Source of the DNA: Synechococcus sp. PCC 6312 | GTDB lineage: Bacteria; Cyanobacteriota; Cyanobacteriia; Thermosynechococcales; Thermosynechococcaceae | DNA length: 64,000 nucleotides | Direction: 5' to 3' | NCBI RefSeq assembly: GCF_000316685.1 | Contig: NC_019680.1 | Coordinates: forward strand, 3,605,407 to 3,669,406 | Part shown: positions 34,281 to 42,806 of the stretch, piece after piece | How the letters are laid out: every line of letters starts with the position of its first letter | How positions within the stretch are numbered: the stretch's first letter is position 1 | Notes under the pieces: model-generated | What the model saw: only the letters and a program-made list of their open reading frames with translations | Told to the model about the DNA's origin: nothing | The model's database searches: none | Position numbers and translations under genes: made by a program

Positions 34281-37200
34281 TTAGGAAATGATCGCCCCTA
34301 AGGTTTGTAATGTTAACTTCTCGGCTTCCGTGAGTCCGCTGGCATTAACCAGATTCATCCCCTCATAAATTCGATCCGGTCGTAAGATTTTAAGACAGGT
34401 TCCGGTGTCGGCATCCCAGAGGCGAATCGTTTCATCAAAGCTGCTACTGATCAACAGATTAGGGCAGTCATAACCTGGTAGGGGCCTGGGGCTAAAGGCA
34501 ACGGCGGTTACTTTGGCTTGATGATCGGTAAGTGTGTGTAAGCATTGGCCAGTCGTCACATCCCAAATTCGCACCGTGTTATCTCCGGCCCCACTAGCAA
34601 CTAGCCGTCCATCAGAGTTAAATGCCACCCAGGCCACGGCAGCTGTATGTCCCACCAGGGTAAGGAGGGCTGTATTGGTTTGATAATTCCAAACGCTCAC
34701 TGTACAGTCATCACCGCCACTGGCAATTAGGGGTTGGTCGGGGTGAAAGGCAATCGTCCAAGGTTTGTTGGCCTGGCCGCTCAGGGTTTGGTGGGGCTGG
34801 TCTGCGGTCAGATGCCAGAGATACAGCTGCCCAGTGTGATGTCCCGTGGCTATGAGGGGTTGATGGGGATGAATCGTAACCACATGGGGATGGCCCAAGG
34901 ATTTGGGAATTTCCAGAGTCCGAAACAGTTCTGCGGTGCGATAGTTCCACAGTTGAATGACTTTGGCGGTGCTGGAGATGGCGATGAACGGAAAATCGGA
35001 GTGATGGCTGCCACTGACATAGAGTGCGACCAGGCCCGTTTTACAGGTATGCCGACAAATGCCCGTCTCTAAATCCCAGAGCTTGAGTATCCCTTCATCG
35101 TCAATACTGGCCAGAGTCGAACCATCGCCACAGAGCGTTAAGCAAATAATCGGGCCGGTGTGACCAGATAGGATTCGTGGAGAGTGGCCGCTGATTAAAT
35201 CCCAAAGACGAATTTGTCGATCATTGCTGCCTGTGATCAAACGGGTTCCGGCGGGATGGATGGCCAGGGTGCGACAGGTGACACTCAATCCATACAATGT
35301 CCGCTCACACAGACGCGCTGCCACCGACCAAAACTTAATTTCATTGTTACTGACGCTATAGAGAGACTGGCCATCTTGGCTAAACACCACTGACCAAATC
35401 AGATCTCGATGTCCGGCCAATGTCGCTACTGGCTGCCCCGTACTGACTTGCCACAAACGAATCAGGCTATCTTGACCAGCCGTGGCCACTAGGCTGCCAT
35501 CAGGACTGAAGGATAATCCCAAAAGTTGGCCGCGGTGAAGGCTGAGAGTATGACGACAGGGTAGGGGGAGAATTTGAGAGGAATCTAGGTTAGGAGAATC
35601 AGGGATAGTGTCCAGGCCCGCAGCATCCCACAGTCGCGCCACCCCATCAAACCCAGCCGTTGCCAACACAGTGCCATCGGGAGAAAATGCCACCTTCCAG
35701 ACATTATCGCTGTGGGCCGTCAGTTGATAGAGGCACGTTCGACTGGGAAGATGCCAAAGTTTAATACAGCGGTCATAGCCACTACTGGCCAAAACAGTTC
35801 CTTGGGGATGGATGGCTAAACTCGCGACGGTGGCTTCATGGGCCGAGAATTCCTGCACCCCTTGATTGTGGTTGACATCCCAGACTTGAATCCTGCCATC
35901 TTCCAGGCCTAGGAAAAAGAGTTGCCCATCAATGCTATAACAGCCACTCCAAATAGGAGCCGGAGTTGAGATCACCTGGAGACAGACCCCCGTAGGAATC
36001 TGCCAAAACTTGAGGGTGCGATCAAAACTGGCCGTGGCTAACACCTCACTAGTGGGACTAAAGGCAACCCCTAAGGCCAGGCCCTGATGCGCGGCCAGTG
36101 TCAGTTGACGTTGACCAGTTGTGACATCCCACATATGGACTAAGCCATCGGGGCCGGTCATGGCTAAATAGCGGTTATCAGGACTGAGGGCCGAGACATA
36201 GGGGCTATTAAAGGATTCAGCAAATAACACATAGGAGAAGCTGGCCTGGTGAAAGTTGACCCGATGTAGCCGTGCATTTTGGAGATCAGCCTGGGCAATG
36301 GTTAACCCGGAAAAATCCGCCCCAGTTAAATCGAGTTCTAAGGTTTGCATCAGGTTGAGAAGGTTGCCCGCCCCATAGCTTGCCCCAGGCCCTGTATCGC
36401 GGATTTGCTGGAGAATGTGGTGCATATGTTGGTGGAGGGACACAGCAGTTGGAAATTGGGACTGGAGATTGATCCCAATAGGTTGGAGGATGAGGCGGAT
36501 TTGGGTCGAGCGAATATAGTCCTTACTACTGGCCTGGAGGAGGGCATGGCTCAAAAATAGGTTCAGTTCTCCAGTGAGCAATTCCGCCGTGACCTGTTCC
36601 ACTAAAACATCAGTGACATATTCCATAACCACAGGCTGCTGGGTATAACCATTGGCTTGCTTTTCAATCAGACAGCGGTTAGTGAGAGCTTCCAGGGTTT
36701 CTAGGAGTTTGCGTTTTGGCAGGGGAGTCAGAATCAGGCCGAGTAAGACATCCAGGCCTAAGCCCTCTCGACCAATAGCCAGCCAATACATCACACTCAA
36801 TTCCAACGGAGTAAGTCGCTGAAACTGTTGATCGAGCAAGCGGCGAATGCCATTGAAAACGAGGGTATCTTCTTCCAGAAATGCGGCCACATCACCAGCA
36901 AATAAATCTTGAATCGAGGTGGCGACTATTTTGAGGATGAGGGGACAGTGGCTATAGCGAGAGCTTAATTGCTGTTGGACAGCCAGAGAACTATCAATAT
37001 TCTTAGCTTGCAAGATGGCCTGAGCAATCTCCCAAGAACCTTCGAGTCTCCATAGGCGTACCTTCGCTTCTGTGCTGGCTAAAATTCCAATCTCAATGGG
37101 TCGCTCGCGACTGGTCAACAGAATACAACTTTGATGAGGTGTTTCACTCCCTAGGCGCAATAACTCACCATAGTCCTCATAATCTGGGCGAAATCGGCCG

Positions 37201-37958
37201 GCATTCCGACTATCTAAAATTGTTTCCAAATTATCAAGAATGAGTAAGCAACGGGACTGACGGAATAGCTCCAGTAACGCCCCAATATCCCCTTGGATCT
37301 GTTGTTGATGGGAAAGTAGCGGAATTATATCTTCCAATAGATTTTTTAGGGTTGGGGCATTACGAACCGTTCGCCAAATAATCGCTTCAAATTGATCTTG
37401 GACAGTTTGGGCCAATTTAATTGAAAGCACCGTTTTTCCCATTCCCCCCAGGCCCAAAATTCCCACCAGCCGACATCGGTCTTGGACAATCCACTGACTG
37501 AGGATACTGATTTCTTGCTGACGGCCATAAAACAAGGAAACGTCCATCGCTTCACCCCAATCAACCATTTGATCAATAGACGGGGATGACTCAGGGCTGG
37601 ATGAAGCCGATAATGATGGCCATAATTCAGGGGACAGTGGCGGTTTAGGGATATTGGCCTGGGGTAGAGCAGATGATGTTTGAGCAAGCCTTTGATTGTG
37701 CCAATGCCGTTCTAAACAGAAGCGAATATTTTTCTTATTCACTCGCTCTTCTAAAACCGAGGAAAGAGTCTGCCAAAGCTTAGGCGCAACGGTGCGGTTA
37801 ATGTAACTAAGGGAGTACCCTGCTGCCTCAGAAATTTCATCATAGGTTTTGTTCTGCCAACATCCAGTTAATACAAGTCGTTCTACTTGCCCTAATCGCC
37901 GGCCAGTTTTTTGGAACACAGTATTATCAACTGCTTCCAGGCCTTGTTCAAACTCCAT
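34281..37958 (-). CDS. STAND NTPase with N-terminal HTH, NB-ARC, pentapeptide and 14 WD40 repeats
   Basis: A 1225-residue signal-transducing ATPase. Residues 1-95 form a helix-turn-helix-like region of the vWA-MoxR-associated (vMAP) type common in cyanobacteria (TYDEISEAAGYSLSYINRTV). The NB-ARC core has Walker A GLGGMGKT (169-176), Walker B LLILDNLE (238-245), a sensor LTSRERP and the winged-helix region. A short pentapeptide-like stretch (ADLQNARLHRVNFHQASF) precedes 14 WD40 repeats, enough for two seven-bladed propellers. I counted them by the terminal W(D/N/H/Q/S) strand, from VHMWD to the last IRLWD. The end YEGMNLVNASGLTEAEKLTL is a common tail in cyanobacterial WD proteins. Such proteins oligomerise upon ligand sensing; antiphage and death roles are known for relatives. 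The trigger is unknown. Confidence 0.85.
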   Translation of the reverse strand: MEFEQGLEAVDNTVFQKTGRRLGQVERLVLTGCWQNKTYDEISEAAGYSLSYINRTVAPKLWQTLSSVLEERVNKKNIRFCLERHWHNQRLAQTSSALPQANIPKPPLSPELWPSLSASSSPESSPSIDQMVDWGEAMDVSLFYGRQQEISILSQWIVQDRCRLVGILGLGGMGKTVLSIKLAQTVQDQFEAIIWRTVRNAPTLKNLLEDIIPLLSHQQQIQGDIGALLELFRQSRCLLILDNLETILDSRNAGRFRPDYEDYGELLRLGSETPHQSCILLTSRERPIEIGILASTEAKVRLWRLEGSWEIAQAILQAKNIDSSLAVQQQLSSRYSHCPLILKIVATSIQDLFAGDVAAFLEEDTLVFNGIRRLLDQQFQRLTPLELSVMYWLAIGREGLGLDVLLGLILTPLPKRKLLETLEALTNRCLIEKQANGYTQQPVVMEYVTDVLVEQVTAELLTGELNLFLSHALLQASSKDYIRSTQIRLILQPIGINLQSQFPTAVSLHQHMHHILQQIRDTGPGASYGAGNLLNLMQTLELDLTGADFSGLTIAQADLQNARLHRVNFHQASFSYVLFAESFNSPYVSALSPDNRYLAMTGPDGLVHMWDVTTGQRQLTLAAHQGLALGVAFSPTSEVLATASFDRTLKFWQIPTGVCLQVISTPAPIWSGCYSIDGQLFFLGLEDGRIQVWDVNHNQGVQEFSAHEATVASLAIHPQGTVLASSGYDRCIKLWHLPSRTCLYQLTAHSDNVWKVAFSPDGTVLATAGFDGVARLWDAAGLDTIPDSPNLDSSQILPLPCRHTLSLHRGQLLGLSFSPDGSLVATAGQDSLIRLWQVSTGQPVATLAGHRDLIWSVVFSQDGQSLYSVSNNEIKFWSVAARLCERTLYGLSVTCRTLAIHPAGTRLITGSNDRQIRLWDLISGHSPRILSGHTGPIICLTLCGDGSTLASIDDEGILKLWDLETGICRHTCKTGLVALYVSGSHHSDFPFIAISSTAKVIQLWNYRTAELFRTLEIPKSLGHPHVVTIHPHQPLIATGHHTGQLYLWHLTADQPHQTLSGQANKPWTIAFHPDQPLIASGGDDCTVSVWNYQTNTALLTLVGHTAAVAWVAFNSDGRLVASGAGDNTVRIWDVTTGQCLHTLTDHQAKVTAVAFSPRPLPGYDCPNLLISSSFDETIRLWDADTGTCLKILRPDRIYEGMNLVNASGLTEAEKLTLQTLGAIIS

Positions 37959-38112
37959 AGCAAGTATGTTGATCCAGGGATAGCGAACTTTACCAGAATT
38001 TCATCAGAAGTATAGCAGAGATAATTCCGAAATTCGCTGTATGGACTGCCCAGAGGGGCCTGGAGATGATGGAACTATCAAAAGTCAAATCTAGGATTAG
38101 GAGCAGTGGGCA

Positions 38113-41100
38113 ATGTCAGGCTTATTTAATTCCGCTCTGATTGGGCAAGAAAATGATGGGGTGGAAGATTTACTATTGCGGCGAACCAATCTAATTCGGA
38201 CGACCCAGGCCCCGGCCCAACAGGCCATCGATCAACTCAATACGCAAATCAATGCCCTTGCCAAGTCAAACGGGACACCAATCCAAACCCCAAGTCTGAC
38301 ATCCCCCTTACTCACCCAGGCCCCCACCTCTGCCGTCAACGTAGGCATTACGGGATTAACCCCAGGCCCGAACAATCCCCTTTCCCAGTCTGTGAGTACA
38401 TTTATTAATCAGAACCAAGGAACGTTCACAACTCAGAATCAAACGCCCTTTTTTGTTGGTGTTTGGGGAGATGCTTCAAAGCTGAATTACTTTAACGATT
38501 ATGTCAGGGTTGGCCGGGGGGATATTTACGCAATTATTACGGATGATGGGGTGAGTCGGCCCGGTATTCCCTATGATCCTCGGCCCAGTGGTGAGTTTGA
38601 CCCAGACCCCAGCACCCCAGGGATTGAACTTGATAACTATCCCCAAAGCTACTGGACATTTCCGGTGGAATTAAAGGGGGTTTACAACTTCACTGCCGAT
38701 GGCAAGTTCTATCTTTATGAGGGCTATCAATACGCCAATCGCTCCGAGGGCTATATTTTACGCTTCGATGAATATACCGGAACCTATACCGTTAACGACC
38801 AGGGCATTATCACAGTCAAGTTTACGGCCGCGTCCCAGGTTTACTATTCCGATTGGCAAGATCGCTATGAGACCGGCACGATTTTTGACATTCCCGACCG
38901 CCACTTTCTGATTCGCCCCGATGACCAATCCAATGGGATGCACATTACGGAAATGGTGCGACTCCCGGATGGTTCGTTTCAACCAATTGAGAACAATCCT
39001 GATGGATGGGTGTATGCCCCGGCTTCTGGAGTTAAAGGAGATCTCAATGGCGATGGTGTGGTCAATCCCAACGATGGGGCAGTCATTGCCGGGACGTTGC
39101 GGGCGGATCTTCTCGTTGGTACTAAAAACAGCGACACCATTATTGGTCGGGAAGGGAATGATGTCATTATCGGGAATGAAGGGCTTGATGCCTTGCAAGG
39201 GGGAGCCGGGAGCGATCGGTTTGCCATGATGATCCATCCCAATGCGATGCACACCGTTACCGATTTTAATCCCAATGAAGATATTATTGCCCTGCAAACC
39301 ACTGGCGATGGCCGGACAGCGAATAGCTTCTTCCTTGCCAATCAGTTTGAAATTGGCTCCCAAGCCACACGGACGACCACAAGGGTTTTCTATGATCACC
39401 TCACGGGTAAGATTTTCTATGACGCTGATGGCTCCGGTACAAAGGCGGCTCAACAGATTGGCCTGATTGCCCCAAATTTAATCACCCTCAATCACACAAA
39501 CTTCTACACATTTACAACTGAAAACTTCCGCGATCTGCGGGCTATTACCAAACCCAATCCTCCAAGTAATACACCAACTGAAGGCAATGATGAGATTTAC
39601 GGTACGGTGTTGGATGATCGTCTGTCTGGGTTAGGGGGGAATGACACCCTCGAAGGCTTATTGGGTAATGATTTTCTCGATGGGGGCCTGGGGGCAGATC
39701 GCTTGGTGGGGGGCCTGGGGAACGACTTTTATCTGGTGGATAACACGGGTGATGTGGTGGTTGAAGCTGCTAATGCTGGCATTGATGAAGTAGGCTCGTC
39801 TATCACCCATACGTTGGCGGCTCATGTTGAAAATCTTTCCCTGCTTGGAACTGGGCATATTAACGGGACTGGCAATACCCTTAATAACTCGATGATGGGC
39901 AATACGGGCAACAATGTTTTGAATGGTGGGGTTGGTTCAGATTGGCTCGCCGGGGGCCTGGGGAATGATACCTACATCATTGATAATCTGGGCGATAAGG
40001 TGGTGGAATCAGCCAATGAAGGCATTGATGTTATCCAGGCCAGTGTTAGCTATATCCTCACACCTCATGTGGAAAACCTGACGCTCACCGGTACAGCCGC
40101 CATCAACGGGACAGGGAATGAACTCAACAATACAATTCTTGGCAATACGGCGAATAATACCCTGACAGGAGAAGCGGGGGATGATCTCCTCAATGGTGGG
40201 GCCGGGGTTGATCGAATGGTCGGGGGCCTGGGAAACGATACCTACATTGTTGATAATGCTGGGGATGTTGTGGTTGAGGCCCTCAGTCAGGGAGTTGACA
40301 CAGTTCAATCCGCAATTACCTACAGTTTAGGGACGAATCTGGAAAACCTGATTCTAACCGGAACTACGGCGATCAATGGCACTGGGAACACCCTAGCTAA
40401 TACGATTAATGGTAATAGTGGTAATAACTCTCTCAATGGTGGGCTAGGGGCAGATCGTTTAGTCGGTGGTCTTGGCAACGATTCCTATGTTGTGGATAAC
40501 ACAGGGGATGTCATTTCTGAAACATCAACAATTACGACTGAGATTGACTCTGTTTCCTCCTCAATTACCTATAGCTTGGGAGCTAATTTAGAGAATCTGA
40601 CCTTAACGGGAACAGCCGCAGTTAATGGAACAGGGAATGCCCTAGCTAATACGATTAACGGTAATAGTGGTAATAACTCTCTCAATGGTGGGCTAGGGGC
40701 AGATCGTCTAGTCGGCAGTCTTGGAAACGATTTCTATGTTGTGGATAACACGGGAGATGTCATTTCTGAAACGTCAACAATTACGACTGAGATTGACACG
40801 GTCTATTCTTCAATTAGTTATGCTCTTGGGTCAAACCTGGAAAACCTCTTTCTGACGGGCAGTGCTGCCAATGGAACAGGGAATAGTCTAAACAATACGA
40901 TCACTGGAAATGCCAGCAATAATTCGCTCAATGGTGGGTTAGGGGCAGACCGTCTTGTCGGTGGTCTTGGCAATGATTTCTATGTTGTAGACAACACGGG
41001 AGATGTCATTTCTGAAACGTCAACAATTACGACTGAGATTGACTCTGTTTTCTCCTCAATTACCTATAGCTTGGGAGCTAATTTAGAGAACCTAACCCTA

Positions 41101-41589
41101 ACAGGGACAGCAGCTATAAATGGCACTGGGAATACCCTCAATAATACAATTACTGGAAACTCTGGAGCAAACTCCCTCAATGGTGGGCTAGGTGTAGATC
41201 GATTGATTGGTGGAGATGGTAATGATCTTTTAGTAGGAGGGGCGGGTAACGACTCTTTGACCGGTGGCAATGGCAATGATTTCTTCCGGTTCACGGCGCG
41301 CACTGAAGGTATTGATACGATTACTGACTTTAGTAAGGTTTCTGGCAATGCCGATAGGATTCAAGTCTTAGCAAGTGGATTTGGTGGTGGTTTAGTTGTT
41401 GGGACACTCGCTGCATCTCAATTTATCTTGGGTACAGCCGCAACCAGTTCTACCCATCGGTTTATTTACAACCAATCTACGGGTGGATTATTCTTTGATG
41501 CAGATGGCTTCGGCGGGACAGCCCAAACCCAGATTGCGACTCTCAGTACAAAACCAGGCCTGGTTGCCAGTGACATCCTCATTGTCTAA
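38113..41589 (+). CDS. RTX-type calcium-binding repeat protein
   Basis: A 1158-residue acidic, Asn/Gly-rich protein. About 1-300 is a unique region of unknown fold ([34 protein letters not shown]). A calcium-loop pair resembling dockerin or EF-hand follows ([13 protein letters not shown]). About 330-370 and 480-530 hold GGxGxD nonapeptide repeats ([24 protein letters not shown]). Five to six copies of an 82-90 residue unit follow ([25 protein letters not shown]... [16 protein letters not shown]), then final RTX turns and the end LVASDILIV. Such proteins leave by a type I system without an N-terminal signal peptide and fold in external calcium. Repeats may form a surface layer, adhesin or enzyme scaffold; no catalytic domain is recognisable. 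Confidence 0.88.
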   Translation: MSGLFNSALIGQENDGVEDLLLRRTNLIRTTQAPAQQAIDQLNTQINALAKSNGTPIQTPSLTSPLLTQAPTSAVNVGITGLTPGPNNPLSQSVSTFINQNQGTFTTQNQTPFFVGVWGDASKLNYFNDYVRVGRGDIYAIITDDGVSRPGIPYDPRPSGEFDPDPSTPGIELDNYPQSYWTFPVELKGVYNFTADGKFYLYEGYQYANRSEGYILRFDEYTGTYTVNDQGIITVKFTAASQVYYSDWQDRYETGTIFDIPDRHFLIRPDDQSNGMHITEMVRLPDGSFQPIENNPDGWVYAPASGVKGDLNGDGVVNPNDGAVIAGTLRADLLVGTKNSDTIIGREGNDVIIGNEGLDALQGGAGSDRFAMMIHPNAMHTVTDFNPNEDIIALQTTGDGRTANSFFLANQFEIGSQATRTTTRVFYDHLTGKIFYDADGSGTKAAQQIGLIAPNLITLNHTNFYTFTTENFRDLRAITKPNPPSNTPTEGNDEIYGTVLDDRLSGLGGNDTLEGLLGNDFLDGGLGADRLVGGLGNDFYLVDNTGDVVVEAANAGIDEVGSSITHTLAAHVENLSLLGTGHINGTGNTLNNSMMGNTGNNVLNGGVGSDWLAGGLGNDTYIIDNLGDKVVESANEGIDVIQASVSYILTPHVENLTLTGTAAINGTGNELNNTILGNTANNTLTGEAGDDLLNGGAGVDRMVGGLGNDTYIVDNAGDVVVEALSQGVDTVQSAITYSLGTNLENLILTGTTAINGTGNTLANTINGNSGNNSLNGGLGADRLVGGLGNDSYVVDNTGDVISETSTITTEIDSVSSSITYSLGANLENLTLTGTAAVNGTGNALANTINGNSGNNSLNGGLGADRLVGSLGNDFYVVDNTGDVISETSTITTEIDTVYSSISYALGSNLENLFLTGSAANGTGNSLNNTITGNASNNSLNGGLGADRLVGGLGNDFYVVDNTGDVISETSTITTEIDSVFSSITYSLGANLENLTLTGTAAINGTGNTLNNTITGNSGANSLNGGLGVDRLIGGDGNDLLVGGAGNDSLTGGNGNDFFRFTARTEGIDTITDFSKVSGNADRIQVLASGFGGGLVVGTLAASQFILGTAATSSTHRFIYNQSTGGLFFDADGFGGTAQTQIATLSTKPGLVASDILIV
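39590..41270 (+). repeat. Tandem 243-270 bp coding repeats in the RTX gene
   Basis: A conserved coding landmark (xCTCAATGGT GGG) recurs at 39918, 40188, 40431, 40680, 40926 and 41175, giving periods of 270, 243, 249, 246 and 249 bases, all multiples of three. Copies in the 40431-41175 part share long nearly identical blocks, for example CAATTACGACTGAGATTGAC at three places, with differences mostly at third positions. Earlier copies are more diverged. The pattern indicates late duplication toward the 3' part. Confidence 0.85.
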
Positions 41590-41600
41590 GGCTGAGTCAG

Positions 41601-41643
41601 GGCAATACCGAATCTATGAAAACGTGTTCCCTTGGGTATTGCC
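41601..41643 (+). repeat. Inverted repeat downstream of the RTX gene
   Basis: GGCAATACC (41601-41609) and GGTATTGCC (41635-41643) form a perfect nine-base stem with a 25-base spacer, ending twelve bases after the RTX stop codon begins the region. No T-run follows, so it is not a classical intrinsic terminator. It could slow 3' exonucleases or be an element end. Confidence 0.45.
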
Positions 41644-41758
41644 GATAAGATGTAGGAGCTAAATCCTTAATTGAAGAACCATGCCCGATAACGATGACAA
41701 TTAGTAATCAGGAGGGACACTAGGTCAGAGTTAGAGCAAGCTTTTTCACATCCCCACC

Positions 41759-42598
41759 ATGGTCTACGACAACCTCTGCAAAGCTCTGATTGAAAGTAAC
41801 CCCAGGCCCTTTGTCACATGGCTGTTGGCCGAACCTGTTGCGGAAATCAAGATTCTCAAAACTGAACTATCTGTAGAACCGATCCGGGCAGATTTTGTCA
41901 GCTTTTTAGAAGTCGGCAATCAAATCTTGCATTTGGAATTTCAAACCCAAGCTGACCCAGAAATGCCCTTGAGAATGCTGGATTACTACACCCGGCTTTA
42001 TCGTCAATATCGCCAACCCGTGAAGCAGATTGTTTTATTTCTCAGGCCTACTACGTCAACCGCTGTGCAAGTGGACTATTTTGAAACTGCCAGTACCCTG
42101 CATCGCTACCAGGTCATTCGGTTGTGGGAAGTGGCAGCATCAGAACTTATGGCCTTTCCGACCTTGTGGCCCTTAGCAATTCTGGCCAAAACTACAAATG
42201 CCGAAAACTTGTTAACTGATGTGGCGCAGCGGTTAGAAGATTTAGAAAACCGAGAAGAACGACTGAGTTTAACCACTTACACCTATCTTTTGGGTGGGCT
42301 AAAGTTTAGAGAGGAGTTGTTGAATCAGTTATTACGGGAGGAAATTATGCTCGAATCTGTCACTTATCGGCGATTAGTCGAAACCAGCGAACAACGGGGA
42401 CTTCAACGAGGACGACAAGAAGGTGAGGCTTTGTTAACCTTGCGGCTACTTCAGCATAAATTTGGCCCCCTGTCGGAGGCTACTAGCCAGCAGATTCGCG
42501 ATCTTCCTGTTTCAGAACTGGAGAACTTGGCAGAAGCCCTTTTAGACTTTCAAACCCCTATGGACTTGACCACATGGTTAATCCAGGCCCCGCGCTAA
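41759..42598 (+). CDS. Rpn family recombination-promoting nuclease / putative transposase
   Basis: A 279-residue protein of the Rpn (PDDEXK_2) family with a C-terminal DUF4351 region. The nuclease part holds the acidic motif in FVSFLEVGNQILHLEFQTQADPEMPLRMLDYYTRLY, where E, E and Q are set as in DUF4351-linked PD-(D/E)XK proteins. The C-terminal helix pair GEALLTLRLLQHKFGPLSEATSQQIRDLPVSELENLAEALLDF is the DUF4351 signature. Rpn proteins raise RecA-independent recombination in E. coli and have been proposed to act in phage defence. Cyanobacteria have many copies. Its N-terminus is matched by the broken copy at 8572-8796. No inverted repeats mark this one as a mobile element. Confidence 0.82.
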   Translation: MVYDNLCKALIESNPRPFVTWLLAEPVAEIKILKTELSVEPIRADFVSFLEVGNQILHLEFQTQADPEMPLRMLDYYTRLYRQYRQPVKQIVLFLRPTTSTAVQVDYFETASTLHRYQVIRLWEVAASELMAFPTLWPLAILAKTTNAENLLTDVAQRLEDLENREERLSLTTYTYLLGGLKFREELLNQLLREEIMLESVTYRRLVETSEQRGLQRGRQEGEALLTLRLLQHKFGPLSEATSQQIRDLPVSELENLAEALLDFQTPMDLTTWLIQAPR

Positions 42599-42643
42599 CA
42601 CCAATAAAAGAATTCACTCATCAGCTTGAACCTATCCTGAAAG

Positions 42644-42687
42644 GCACATTGTGCTTTAGGCCTTTACACCTACTTTTTCGGTATAAT
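42644..42687 (+). promoter_or_regulatory. Dyad and TATAAT upstream of recJ
   Basis: GCACA-T-TGTGC (42644-42654) is an odd-centred perfect dyad. A perfect TATAAT lies at 42682-42687, about 120 bases before the recJ ATG, with no matching -35 at 17 bases. These could be an operator and -10, or unrelated. A further 15-codon frame at 42744 preceded by no clear signal was not counted as a gene. Confidence 0.3.
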
Positions 42688-42806
42688 ATTTTTCTGTCAA
42701 TATCTCATGAGCTATAGTCATTTCTGCCAAAAGTGAGACAATCATGGGATATGTAGGAGGAAAATCCCGTCTGAGATCACATCTAGGCTAGGGAGATTTT
42801 TTAACG

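Noticed and set aside
38758-39453. 231-codon minus-strand frame inside the RTX gene
   Set aside because: It is antisense to a strongly patterned, codon-consistent RTX gene; its sequence is the mirror of GGxGxD repeats and has no start signal.
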